From Moorena producens 3L (GTDB lineage: Bacteria > Cyanobacteriota > Cyanobacteriia > Cyanobacteriales > Coleofasciculaceae), in contig NZ_GL890852.1 in the NCBI RefSeq assembly GCF_000211815.1, positions 8,018 through 65,838 of the forward strand: 57,821 bases of DNA, written 5' to 3'. Below, one piece after another: positions 35,386 through 44,382 of the stretch (its first letter is position 1; each line of letters opens with the position of its first letter). The notes beneath the pieces were generated by a model, which had not been told where the DNA came from, ran no database searches, and was given only the letters and a program-made list of their open reading frames with translations. The translations under genes were made by a program, and so were the position numbers.

Positions 35386-37014
35386 TTATTGAGTTGCGAT
35401 CGCATAGTGAACTAACTCAACTAGTTTCTGACGCAATGTCTCTAGTCCAAGACGTTTACTAGCAGAAATAAAAACTCCTTGAGGAAATTCTTCTTTCGCT
35501 AACGCTAGGGTATCACTATCTACTTGGTCGATTTTATTAAAAACTACTAAAATCGGTCCTGGTGTAATAGGCATATCCCTCAGAATGCCCATTACAGAAC
35601 GAATATGACTAGCCCAAGCTGAATGGGATAAATCCACTAAATGCAGCAAAGCATCTGCTTCTGTTACTTCTTCGAGGGTAGCCCGAAATGAATCTACTAA
35701 GGGTGGGGGTAACTCGTGAATAAACCCTACTGTATCGATCAATAGCATAGCGCTAGATTTACCCGTTACTGAGTCAATAATAGGTAAGCGTCGGGTAGTG
35801 GGATCAAGGGTAGCAAATAACTGGTCAGCGGTATAAACCTCAGCATTGGTTAGGGTATTCAACAGGGTAGATTTGCCGGCATTTGTATAACCAACGACCG
35901 CCACTGTCGGAACGTCCTGTTGCTGACGCCGCTGCCTTAACCTTGACCGATGAGCCTGTAATTGGTTTACTTCTTGTTGAAGTCGGGTAATTCGACGCTG
36001 AATGGAGCGGCGTTCGGTTTCCAGTTTGGTTTCACCCGGACCACGAGTACCAATACCACCCCCTAACCGGGACATCGCCTGACCCCGACCAGTAAGGCGA
36101 GGCAACATATATTCTAGTTGTGCCAGTTCCACCTGCAATTTACCAGCACGGGATTGAGCTCGTTGGGCGAAAATATCGAGAATCACTTCAGTACGGTCTA
36201 CAACCCGAACACCAATTTGGGATTCTAGGTTGCGAGCTTGTGCTGGTGATAGGTCGCGGTCAAATACTACCAGATTAGCGGCTAGAGTTTGGGTAGTCAG
36301 GGCAATTTCCTCTACCTTACCGCTACCAACTACTGTTTGGGGATGGGGATGCGATCGCTTTTGCTGGATTACCCCTAATACTTCTCCACCAGCGGTTTCC
36401 ACCAACCGCCCAATTTCTGCTAAGCCATCTTCAAATCGCTCTGGGCTGATTTTTTCAGTCATTAATCCTATAATCAGCACCCTATCTTGGTCAACATCGA
36501 CTTGCTGAGCCACAAATTGCCTTCGAAACTCAGCTTCTAGCTCTTCGACCAATTCCTGGAAATCCTGCTTGGTCAGAATATCCAGACTCATGGGTGATGA
36601 TACACTCCAATTTAGGAGTTGAGAGTCTACCTGATTGTTTCCTTCTGAGTTACTAGGAGGGAGTAAATGTGCGAGATAGGTTTCTTTGATATAACCTGTT
36701 GCTCCACCACCCCGCCTTATCATACCTGAGCCAGTAATCGTAAGTACCACCAATGCATCCAATCGCTGAATTGCCATAGCCGTGAGGGTAGATTCTCTGG
36801 GGATTTCTGATTTGAGCTGAGTGGCGATACAGCGAATCCCGCACAATCGTTCAGCACCGTAACGGGGCAATTCCAGGGGAGGAATTTTGGTCTGAGTAGG
36901 GGTACCTACAGCCACACGAATCACTTGTCCCCGGCGATTGATGTAGGTGCATAGGGGCTGTTGAATGTCTGTGCTAATGGCTGCAACACGTTGAGCAAAC
37001 TCCGGCGTAGTCAA
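35386..37014 (-). CDS. hflX: GTPase HflX
   Basis: Ribosome-associated GTPase that rescues or splits stalled 70S ribosomes. N-terminal HflX domain with GGGATGYIKETYLAHLLP and LVETAGGEVLGVIQQKR; glycine-rich linker SRLGGGIGTRGPGETKLE; G1 VGYTNAGKST, G3 DTVGF, G4 NKID, G5 SAS. Longer than E. coli HflX, as is usual in cyanobacteria. The start is unclear: family-like sequence (TIYGNLQGLKPSQLKQLKRLYHQ) continues in frame to about 37107, but no ATG, GTG or TTG precedes it before the in-frame TAG near 37142; TTG 37014 is the first canonical option and cuts ~35 conserved residues. Confidence 0.94.
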   Translation of the reverse strand: MTTPEFAQRVAAISTDIQQPLCTYINRRGQVIRVAVGTPTQTKIPPLELPRYGAERLCGIRCIATQLKSEIPRESTLTAMAIQRLDALVVLTITGSGMIRRGGGATGYIKETYLAHLLPPSNSEGNNQVDSQLLNWSVSSPMSLDILTKQDFQELVEELEAEFRRQFVAQQVDVDQDRVLIIGLMTEKISPERFEDGLAEIGRLVETAGGEVLGVIQQKRSHPHPQTVVGSGKVEEIALTTQTLAANLVVFDRDLSPAQARNLESQIGVRVVDRTEVILDIFAQRAQSRAGKLQVELAQLEYMLPRLTGRGQAMSRLGGGIGTRGPGETKLETERRSIQRRITRLQQEVNQLQAHRSRLRQRRQQQDVPTVAVVGYTNAGKSTLLNTLTNAEVYTADQLFATLDPTTRRLPIIDSVTGKSSAMLLIDTVGFIHELPPPLVDSFRATLEEVTEADALLHLVDLSHSAWASHIRSVMGILRDMPITPGPILVVFNKIDQVDSDTLALAKEEFPQGVFISASKRLGLETLRQKLVELVHYAIATQ

Positions 37015-37142
37015 GTTATCGCTGGGTAAGCGTTGGTGATACAGCCGTTTTAGTTGCTTGAGCTGGCTAGGCTTAAGACCTTGAAGATTACCGTAGATAG
37101 TATCGATAGGCGCTACTGACCAGTAACCTGGTTTCCAAGACT

Positions 37143-37489
37143 ACTTTATCTATTTTAAGACTTACCCAGTGAAACCAAAAATCCGGCTTTTGCCATGGTA
37201 TAGGGTTATGGGGTGGGTGACCGGTTAACCGGGTGTGGCGAGCAAGGGGTGACAACAAAGCGTTAGGCAACATCAATTACCCACCAAGACCCTTAAAACC
37301 CGGTTTCTGGTGATAAATCAAAGCTCCTTGCTTGCATGGCTTTTACCTTTTAGATCAAATCGGGATAATTGCCCACATTTACGATATCCAGAACATTATC
37401 TTTCTTCCCCTGCACCCGAAGCTCCCCTGCACCCGAAGCTCCCCTCACCAGGAAGTAGGTTATTCAACCGGATTTGATATTATTGTGCC
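37143..37489. other. Intergenic region, hflX-moeA
   Basis: Contains a doubled CTCCCCTGCACCCGAAG segment near 37410-37445. No gene; the hflX promoter should be at the left end. Confidence 0.4.
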
Positions 37490-38785
37490 CTAGCCTACCT
37501 GTAAAACTAATACCGATTCACCAGCCCGAATCAAGGTTTTACCGATTGGCACCACCGCTAGACCATTGGTATAAGCAAGATTAATCAAATTACCAGAACT
37601 ATGACTACCGCTGGCCAGATGAAATTCGTGGTTACCAGCTGCATCTAAACACAGTTGTCCCCACAGATAAGTTTCCCGGCCTCCACCGGCATGTAAGTCA
37701 TTACATGCGATCGCTTTGACAAAAACTGGTTTGGAGACTTCCTCCGGTAAACCAGATAGTTTTAACAGTGCTGGTTTAACAAACCGCCAACAACTGACTA
37801 GTGCTGAAACGGGATTCCCAGGTAGACCAAAGTACAGTACTGGACGTTTTAAACACGAGGGAGTACTAGAAAGGTCACTGTCTTCTGGGGAATTAGGCAA
37901 GGGGGAGGTAAAAGTAGCAACAGTTAGGGGTTTACCGGGTTTAACCGCAACGGAGTGGATGTGAATCTCTGCTCCGAGCTGGGCTAAGATTTTGTCTACA
38001 TAGTCATAATCCCCCACTGATACACCGCCAGTAGATAGAACCATATCTGCTTCGGATATAGCGTTTGCGATCGCATTTTTTAGATCGTCTGGCTGATCGC
38101 GCACAATCCCCATAGGTATGGGTACTCCCCCCAAGAGGGAGACAAAGGTACCCAAGGCATACTGATTAGAATCCACAATTTGACCAGGTTTTAGGGGTTG
38201 GTCAGGGGTTACTAGCTCGTTGCCAGTGGAAAAAATTGCCACCCGAGGACGCCGATACACTGTCAGTTGGTTACACTGAGCTGCAGCTAAGACGGCAATT
38301 TCTGGAGCACCAAGCCTAATTCCTGGTTTCATAAGACTGGTTTGGGCTTGGTAAAAAGATGCCCGATGACGGACAAAGGCTTGGGGTTGGGGAGCCTCCA
38401 AAATCATCACCTGATTGTCCTGGAGCTTGGTGTTTTCTTGCATCACCACCGTATCAGCTCCTTTTGGCATACAACCTCCAGTAAAAATCCGTGACGCTTG
38501 TCCCGGTTTGACTTCACATTGGGGTTGATATCCAGCAGGGATTTCTTCGACAATAGTTAAAACTACTGGTTGTTCGCGATTGCAGGATTGGACATCGCTA
38601 TAACGCACGGCATACCCATCCATGGCTGAATTATCCCAGTGCGGAAAATCTAAGTTACTGGTCACTGTTGCTGCCAGAATTCTATTAGTAGCAGCGGATA
38701 GCTCTACCACCTGTGTTTCCAGCCGTGGGTCAAAGGGTTGAACCAAATTGAGAATGATTGACTCTGCTTCTTGAACTGGTAGCAT
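37490..38785 (-). CDS. moeA: Molybdopterin molybdenumtransferase MoeA
   Basis: Last step of molybdenum cofactor synthesis: inserts molybdate into adenylylated molybdopterin. 431 aa, full length. Seen: HWDNSAMDGYAVR near the N-terminus, IFTGGCMPKGADTVVMQE, the MoCF-binding core FSTGNELV, LSTGGVSVGDYDYV, VKPGKP and YFGLPGNPVSALV, followed by the beta-barrel C-terminal domain. ATG 38785 is a plain start. No other moa/moe genes lie in the window; it runs in the same direction as hflX but some 340 bp separates them. Confidence 0.96.
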   Translation of the reverse strand: MLPVQEAESIILNLVQPFDPRLETQVVELSAATNRILAATVTSNLDFPHWDNSAMDGYAVRYSDVQSCNREQPVVLTIVEEIPAGYQPQCEVKPGQASRIFTGGCMPKGADTVVMQENTKLQDNQVMILEAPQPQAFVRHRASFYQAQTSLMKPGIRLGAPEIAVLAAAQCNQLTVYRRPRVAIFSTGNELVTPDQPLKPGQIVDSNQYALGTFVSLLGGVPIPMGIVRDQPDDLKNAIANAISEADMVLSTGGVSVGDYDYVDKILAQLGAEIHIHSVAVKPGKPLTVATFTSPLPNSPEDSDLSSTPSCLKRPVLYFGLPGNPVSALVSCWRFVKPALLKLSGLPEEVSKPVFVKAIACNDLHAGGGRETYLWGQLCLDAAGNHEFHLASGSHSSGNLINLAYTNGLAVVPIGKTLIRAGESVLVLQVG

Positions 38786-38990
38786 TGCCTATTAAGTATC
38801 AAAGATGAACGATGTAGCACTATTGTATGAAGGACAAAGTGAAGGACTTGCGCTGTGGTGGGCGTGAAATCTTCCCTAATTATCCTCTTAATCAATGGTA
38901 GGTTTTAGCTTTCATCGGAAATTTCGATTCTGATTCGTTCATCTTCTGTTCCGACTCTTTCATCCACGAACAACTTTTAGCTTTCATCCC

Positions 38991-40382
38991 GTGACTAGAT
39001 CAATTATCGATAGATTACGATTAGGGTTATCCGTAGGCATTGCCAAAACCGTCACCGCTCTGGTTCGGTTATTAAACCTAGGGGCAGCAAGTGTTCTGCC
39101 TGGAGCAATTGCCCGTCGTCTCCAGCCTCAAGTCCTGCCGTTACTATTAGCTCAGGTCAGACAAGGTGTCATTCTAATTGTTGGTACTAACGGTAAAACT
39201 ACCACCTCTTTACTCCTGTGCACTATCCTTGAGAGCCAAGGTTGGCGAGTGGCTCACAATGGCACTGGGGCAAATTTGATTAATGGCTTAGTGACAGCAC
39301 TCCTAGTTCATACCAATGGCATTGGTCAGTTGGATGCTGATTACGCCCTTTTGGAAGTGGATGAAAATGTGCTGCCCTTGGTATTGCTTGATTGTCAGCC
39401 TAAGTTCATTTTGGGCTTAAACCTGTTTCGTGACCAGCTCGATCGTTATGGGGAAGTGGATACGATTAGCCGTCGCTGGCAAAATGCGATCGCTCCGTTA
39501 CCTCAGGAAACCGTTGTGGTTTTAAACGGGGATGACCCTACCCTGTCTTACCTAGGTCAACAGTTACCCCAGAGAGTCTTTTTCTTTGGGTTAAGTGAGC
39601 CAGATCTCTATCTTGATGAAATTCCCCATGCGGTTGACTCAATTTACTGCCCCAGTTGTGGACATCCCCTGGACTATGAGGGTGTTTATCTGTCCCATCT
39701 AGGAGACTATCACTGTCCTCAATGTGGCTTTAGTAAACCTCAACTCGCAGTCAATAGTAGCCAGTGGCCACAAATATTAATTGGTATCTATAACAAATAC
39801 AATACATTGGCAGCGGGATTACTAGCCATAGAGATGGGAATTGACCGGGATACCATCTACAACAGTATTAAAACCTTCCGCGCTGCCTTTGGACGAGCAG
39901 AAGAATTAGTTGTGGATGGGAAGCAGGTTCGGATTCTGTTATCCAAAAATCCAGTAGGGATGAATGAAACGATTCGAGCTGTTAATGACTTGCAAAAACA
40001 AGGTGGAGCATCCACTAAGCTAGTGGTACTCAATGACCGAACCCCTGATGGCACAGATGTGTCTTGGATTTGGGATGTGGATACAGAAAAATTAGTGAAC
40101 TCAGGGGGAACTGTGGTAGTCAGTGGCGATCGCGTTTATGATATGGCACTCCGTCTAGAATACAGCCAGAATCAAGACCAGAGTCAAGACCAGAATCAAG
40201 ACCAGAATCAAGACCAGAATCAAGACCAGACTAATTGCGAATTGATTATTAAAGAAGATTTAGCAGAAGCGATCGCTACCGCTTTGGAACAAACTCCAGA
40301 TCATGAAACCCTTCATATTTTGCCTACTTATTCTGCCATGTTGGAAGTGCGGGGACTTTTGACTGGGCGCAAAATTTTGTAG
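38991..40382 (+). CDS. murT: MurT-like Mur ligase with zinc ribbon
   Basis: 463 aa, Mur-ligase family protein of the MurT/DUF1727 type. In Gram-positive bacteria MurT with GatD amidates the stem-peptide D-Glu of lipid II. Seen: ATP-binding VGTNGKTTTS, NGTGANLINGL, the inserted Cys4 zinc ribbon (YCPSCGHP ... YHCPQCGF), NKYNTLAA, and the C-terminal ALLSKNPVGMNE-like motif. Start is GTG 38991. Near the end five NQDQ-type units come from a 12-bp DNA repeat (40167-40229), probably a loop insertion. No gatD partner lies next to it, so the partner must be elsewhere or the role differs. Confidence 0.88.
   Translation: MTRSIIDRLRLGLSVGIAKTVTALVRLLNLGAASVLPGAIARRLQPQVLPLLLAQVRQGVILIVGTNGKTTTSLLLCTILESQGWRVAHNGTGANLINGLVTALLVHTNGIGQLDADYALLEVDENVLPLVLLDCQPKFILGLNLFRDQLDRYGEVDTISRRWQNAIAPLPQETVVVLNGDDPTLSYLGQQLPQRVFFFGLSEPDLYLDEIPHAVDSIYCPSCGHPLDYEGVYLSHLGDYHCPQCGFSKPQLAVNSSQWPQILIGIYNKYNTLAAGLLAIEMGIDRDTIYNSIKTFRAAFGRAEELVVDGKQVRILLSKNPVGMNETIRAVNDLQKQGGASTKLVVLNDRTPDGTDVSWIWDVDTEKLVNSGGTVVVSGDRVYDMALRLEYSQNQDQSQDQNQDQNQDQNQDQTNCELIIKEDLAEAIATALEQTPDHETLHILPTYSAMLEVRGLLTGRKIL
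40167..40229 (+). repeat. In-frame 12-bp repeat in the murT-like gene
   Basis: Five copies of CAGAATCAAGAC (one with AGT for AAT), encoding QNQD repeats. The unit is a multiple of three, so copy-number change alters length but not frame. Confidence 0.92.
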
Positions 40383-40483
40383 GTATTTTTAAGGGAGATA
40401 ATTGGAAAGTTTATTAAGTCCTGACTCATTAAAAATTCTGCCAAAATAAATCTATACCCCCAGTAGGAGCCGATGAAGAAACC

Positions 40484-41311
40484 ATGACTCAAAGTATTGA
40501 CCCGGTTGTTTTACCTCCTCCTTTCCCAGATCACACCCAACTACCAGAATCAGATGGAAGTTTTGCCAAAAATTTTCATAAACATCCCCAAAGCATCTTA
40601 CTTACAGATTCCATTGGACCAGTTTTACAGCAAATTCATCCCGATGGACACTATGCCATTGGACAAGACTGTGGTATCTATTGGCGAGAAACTGACCCAC
40701 CCGAAAAAGGAGCAGAAGCTCCTGACTGGTTTTATGTTCCCAACGTTCCGCCTAAGTTAGATGGTGAAATTCGCCGTTCCTACGTTATATGGCGAGAATA
40801 TATCGCTCCTTTAATTGCTCTTGAATTTGCCAGTGGGAACGGGGAAGAAGAACGAGACCAAACTCCTCTATCCCGAAGTGAGCAAGGAAAAGTCACTAAA
40901 CCAGGCAAATTTTGGGTTTATGAGCAGATTATACGCATTGCCTATTACGGCATCTATGAAATCAAAACCGGTAACTTGGAGGTCTATGAATTCCTTAAAG
41001 GTTTCTATCACAAAATGAAGCCCAACGAGCGAGGTCATTATCCCATTGAACCATTAGGAATCGAATTGGGATTGTGGCAGGAAACCTATCAAAATCAAAA
41101 CCAACTCTGGTTAAGGTGGTGGGATAACCAAGGTAATCTATTGCTGATTGGTAATGAGCGGGCTGAAGTGGAACATGCACGAGCTCAAAAAGCTGAACAG
41201 GCAATCTTCGAGGCTGTGCCCCGTTTCCTGAAGATGGGACTAACAGTGGAACAGGTGGCAGAAGCCCTTAGCTTGAGTGTAGAACAGGTACGAGAACAAG
41301 TTGAGGGTTGA
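40484..41311 (+). CDS. Uma2/DUF820-family protein
   Basis: 275 aa, soluble. This family, very expanded in cyanobacteria, has a PD-(D/E)xK nuclease-like fold, but its targets are unknown. Seen: APDWFYVPNVPP, YVIWREYIAPLIALEFASGNGEEE, GKFWVYEQIIRIAYYGIYE, and a C-terminal coiled segment plus LTVEQVAEALSLSVEQV (helix-turn-helix-like), usual for the long members. The conserved E in LEFAS and the Y-x-I-YE part are in place. ATG 40484 fits. It lies 16 bp before the DUF58 gene on the same strand, so the two may share a transcript. Confidence 0.85.
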   Translation: MTQSIDPVVLPPPFPDHTQLPESDGSFAKNFHKHPQSILLTDSIGPVLQQIHPDGHYAIGQDCGIYWRETDPPEKGAEAPDWFYVPNVPPKLDGEIRRSYVIWREYIAPLIALEFASGNGEEERDQTPLSRSEQGKVTKPGKFWVYEQIIRIAYYGIYEIKTGNLEVYEFLKGFYHKMKPNERGHYPIEPLGIELGLWQETYQNQNQLWLRWWDNQGNLLLIGNERAEVEHARAQKAEQAIFEAVPRFLKMGLTVEQVAEALSLSVEQVREQVEG

Positions 41312-41327
41312 ATAACTGTAAAAAGTC

Positions 41328-42497
41328 ATGAGCATTATTAAACAAACCACCGAATGGTTAGAAACCAACTGGGTTAATCCCGCCTATGGAGGTTTGCTTT
41401 TAGCAGGTATTGCCATCTGTTTCTTTGGCGCTGCCACCAATACAATGGCAGGATGGCTCTATGTGATCAGTGCGATTATTTTTGCCCTACTGGTAATTGC
41501 CGTTATCTTGCCAGTGCGATCGCTTAACCATCTATCAGTACGCCGACGTCCGATCTCACCGGTCAGTGTGGGAGACCAGTTAACCATTGAACTAGAAATC
41601 GAAAACCCCACCCTCGGACCTCAAAGCCTATTACAAATTCAGGATATGCTCCCACCAGAACTCGGAGCAATGACCAAAACACCAGTAGCTAGCATTCCAG
41701 CCCAAAGTGTCCATCGCTGGGTTTATTACCATCCCACCGCCAAACGAGGAGTCTATCGGTGGCACCAGGTACAATTGAGAACTGCCACACCCTTGGGATT
41801 ATTTTGGTGCCGTCGCCGTCGATATGTTAGCGCTAGGGCAGTAGTTTATCCCACTGTACTTCCCCTTACTCGCTGTCCCCTAGTGGATGAAATTGGTAAA
41901 GAGGACAGTATGCAAGTCCAAAGCGATCGCAAATCTCAATCACTTAGCCAAGACCTTACCAAAGCACTACGACCTTACCGAGTTGGTGACCCTACCCGTC
42001 TGATTCACTGGCGCACCAGTGCTCGTTACGGTGAATTACTGGTACGGGAGTTAGAAGTATTGACTGGTTCTCAAGAAATTATCATCTGCCTCGATAGCTC
42101 CAGTCAATGGCATCCGGAAGACTTTGAACAAGCCGTTATTGCTGCTGCTTCTATTTACTCCTATGCTTGTCGGACTCAGCCAAATGTCAAATTATGGACA
42201 CCGAGAACAGGGTTATTGCACGGTAACTCAGTAGTGTTAGAAGCCCTTGCTGCCACCCAAGCCGGAGTTGATGGGAAAGCTGAAGAGCAACCCTATTTAC
42301 CTCCTTATCTACCCTTGATCTGGCTGACTCAAAATCCTGTTAGTCTTAACTCCCTACCCCCTGGAAGTCGTTGCTTACTTTGGCCAAAAGATGTATCCGT
42401 GGTAAACCCAGTCCCACAACTCAAACGCAATAGTGTGGGAATTGTAATTAATACGACTGAGCCCCTAAAACCCCAGTTACAGCAACCGATCCCATAG
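41328..42497 (+). CDS. DUF58 domain membrane protein
   Basis: 389 aa. Two N-terminal membrane helices (about 18-60), then a beta-sandwich part and the DUF58 core with its signature ALRPYRVGDPTRLIHWRTSA and ELLVREL. The vWA-like fold is incomplete; DUF58 proteins are usually encoded with MoxR ATPases and transglutaminase-like proteins and may help protein complex assembly at the membrane, but no moxR is present here. Starts at ATG 41328, shortly after the Uma2-type gene. Family assignment is sure, function is not. Confidence 0.9.
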   Translation: MSIIKQTTEWLETNWVNPAYGGLLLAGIAICFFGAATNTMAGWLYVISAIIFALLVIAVILPVRSLNHLSVRRRPISPVSVGDQLTIELEIENPTLGPQSLLQIQDMLPPELGAMTKTPVASIPAQSVHRWVYYHPTAKRGVYRWHQVQLRTATPLGLFWCRRRRYVSARAVVYPTVLPLTRCPLVDEIGKEDSMQVQSDRKSQSLSQDLTKALRPYRVGDPTRLIHWRTSARYGELLVRELEVLTGSQEIIICLDSSSQWHPEDFEQAVIAAASIYSYACRTQPNVKLWTPRTGLLHGNSVVLEALAATQAGVDGKAEEQPYLPPYLPLIWLTQNPVSLNSLPPGSRCLLWPKDVSVVNPVPQLKRNSVGIVINTTEPLKPQLQQPIP

Positions 42498-42734
42498 CCA
42501 ATAAGCTGTGGAACGCAACGAATTATGAACGTATTAATGGTCGTGTTGTTTGCAGTCTGGTCTTCTGATTTAGGGTAAACGATAGGGTTTTGGTATTTAT
42601 TAGCACCAATTCAACCGATCGAACAATTATCCTAAACATATGTATCGCTATCCCAACGATCAACAAATATCCGATTTACCTGTAAGACAGTACGATACAA
42701 TTCTAAGAACTCTTTCACAACTCAATTTTACTAA

Positions 42735-43100
42735 ATGACTACATCACCAATAGCTAATCAAGCCAGTGATAGTAAACTGGAGGCGATGCAAAACTTTGCT
42801 CAGACTTATGCTCAGCGCACTGACACTTACTTCTGTGTTGACCCAAGCGTAACTGCTGTGGTGATTGAGGGACTTGCCAAACACAAAGAAGAACTCGGTG
42901 CTCCCTTATGCCCTTGCCGCCATTATGAAGACAAAGAAGCAGAGGTGAAAGCTACCTTCTGGAATTGCCCTTGTGTGCCCATGCGGGAACGCAAGGAGTG
43001 CCACTGTATGTTATTTTTGACTCCGGATAACGATTTTGCCGGTGATAAGCAAGAAATTTCCCTAGACGAAATTAAAGCTGCGCGAGATAGCATGGCATGA
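42735..43100 (+). CDS. ftrC: Ferredoxin-thioredoxin reductase, catalytic chain
   Basis: Catalytic beta subunit of FTR, which passes electrons from photosynthetic ferredoxin through a [4Fe-4S] cluster and a redox-active disulfide to thioredoxin, linking light to enzyme regulation. 121 aa. All motifs are present: FCVD, LCPCRHYED, WNCPCVPMRERKECHCMLFL (CPC, CPC, CHC cysteines) and the acidic tail. The partner ftrV is not in the window. It overlaps the DUF309 gene by ATGA. Confidence 0.97.
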   Translation: MTTSPIANQASDSKLEAMQNFAQTYAQRTDTYFCVDPSVTAVVIEGLAKHKEELGAPLCPCRHYEDKEAEVKATFWNCPCVPMRERKECHCMLFLTPDNDFAGDKQEISLDEIKAARDSMA

Positions 43101-43528
43101 CAGCCATAGTACTACCTGAAGAATTTTGGCAGGGTGTCGATCAATTTAATCAGCAAGAGTTTTACGCTTGTCACGACACCCTTGAAGCTTTATGGATAGA
43201 AGCAGTTGAGCCGCAAAAGCGATTTTATCAAGGTATTTTACAAATATCTGTTGCCTGCTACCACCTAGGTAATCTAAACTGGCGTGGTGCAGTGGTTTTA
43301 CTCGGTGAAGGGATCGGACGTCTCAGTAACTATCAACCAGACTATGGGGGGATTGATGTCACTGAGCTACTATCTCAAAGTGTTAATCTCCTACAGGCAT
43401 TGCAAAACTTTGGCTCAGAGCAAGTTGCTGATTTTGTTAGACAGTTAGAGGCGGCTGACAGCAATGATGTTGTAGTTAGTGGTGAAGGGGTTAGGGGTTT
43501 TCCAAAACTCAAGGGAGTTGATGGTTAA
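43097..43528 (+). CDS. DUF309 family protein
   Basis: 143 aa, helical soluble protein. The family core FYACHDTLEALWIEA, FYQGILQISVACYHLGNLNWRGAV and LLGEGIGRL is intact, including the HDTLE and YQG motifs. Function unknown. Its ATG overlaps the ftrC stop, so it is translationally coupled, which hints at a link with redox or photosynthesis. The stop codon sits in the left arm of a strong hairpin. Confidence 0.88.
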   Translation: MTAIVLPEEFWQGVDQFNQQEFYACHDTLEALWIEAVEPQKRFYQGILQISVACYHLGNLNWRGAVVLLGEGIGRLSNYQPDYGGIDVTELLSQSVNLLQALQNFGSEQVADFVRQLEAADSNDVVVSGEGVRGFPKLKGVDG

Positions 43529-43569
43529 CAACTAATGGTTAACCATTAACTTGTTAACCATTAGTTGTT
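43527..43569 (+). terminator. Strong hairpin at the end of ftrC-DUF309
   Basis: Perfect 17-bp stem, AACAACTAATGGTTAAC with GTTAACCATTAGTTGTT, loop of nine. It overlaps the TAA of the DUF309 gene. There is no T-run afterwards, so it may protect the 3' end rather than terminate. The stem is an inverted pair of TTAACCATTAG-type repeats. Confidence 0.6.
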
Positions 43570-43740
43570 AGCACATGCTTTGAAAGGATGAGAAACTTTG
43601 TTGGTGGCTAGTCGTCAAAACTAAAACACGTGCCTTAGAGCAAAAAGCCCATTTTCATTCCCAAGCTATGGCTGGATTTGCTTAAACTAGTAGGCAGAAC
43701 AGCTTATTGGTATTCGAGATCAGTCATCACACACAACAGC

Positions 43741-44223
43741 ATGAAGTCCGACCTTAAATATACTAACCGATTAAGGCATAATCTAGGTCTAAGATTATTC
43801 TTGCCAGTTACCTTGGTAGGTGCGATCGCATTACCAACTTTCCTGAACAGCCCCCAAGCAAAAGCCCAAAATAAACCATCAGCAGCTGATGGAAGTGCCT
43901 TGACGGTTCGCTCTGATGTCCAGGAAGCTAACTCCAAAACTGGCGTAGTCACAGCCCGTGGCAATGTCCAAATTAACTATCCCGCTCGCCAAATACAAGC
44001 AACTGCAGCCCAAGCCCAATACTTCAGCCGTGAGCGCCGTCTGGTTCTCAATGGTAATGTTTTTGTGTTGCAGGAGGGCAATAGTATTCAGGGTGAAACC
44101 ATTACCTATTTGATTGATGAAGGACGCTTTGTAGCCCTGCCTCAACAGAACCAACAGGTAGAATCAATTTACATCGTTACTGACTCAGACAGCACCACAT
44201 CACCTGCTCCAGGGCTTCCCTAA
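43741..44223 (+). CDS. lptA: LPS export protein LptA-like (OstA)
   Basis: 160 aa periplasmic protein. Signal peptide (RLRHNLGLRLFLPVTLVGAIALP..., cleavage after AKA near 40), then a beta-jellyroll OstA domain: ALTVRSDVQEANSKTGVVTARGNVQINYPAR split in two here, LVLNGNVFVLQEGNSIQGETITYLIDEGRFVA. It would carry lipopolysaccharide across the periplasm from the LptBFG exporter. I use ATG 43741 rather than the longer frame to give a normal signal peptide. It precedes lptB and lptF/G, supporting the role. Confidence 0.9.
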   Translation: MKSDLKYTNRLRHNLGLRLFLPVTLVGAIALPTFLNSPQAKAQNKPSAADGSALTVRSDVQEANSKTGVVTARGNVQINYPARQIQATAAQAQYFSRERRLVLNGNVFVLQEGNSIQGETITYLIDEGRFVALPQQNQQVESIYIVTDSDSTTSPAPGLP

Positions 44224-44382
44224 CTACATAAAACACTACCATCAGCCATTATGGCTTAAAAACTAGATCTTAATTGATAGAATAGCCTGCAACCACTTCT
44301 GGTCATTTACTGGTCATTGGTCAATTACTAAGGATATAAGGATTATGGACTATTGACTAATGACTGATTCAAGGTGCTATCC

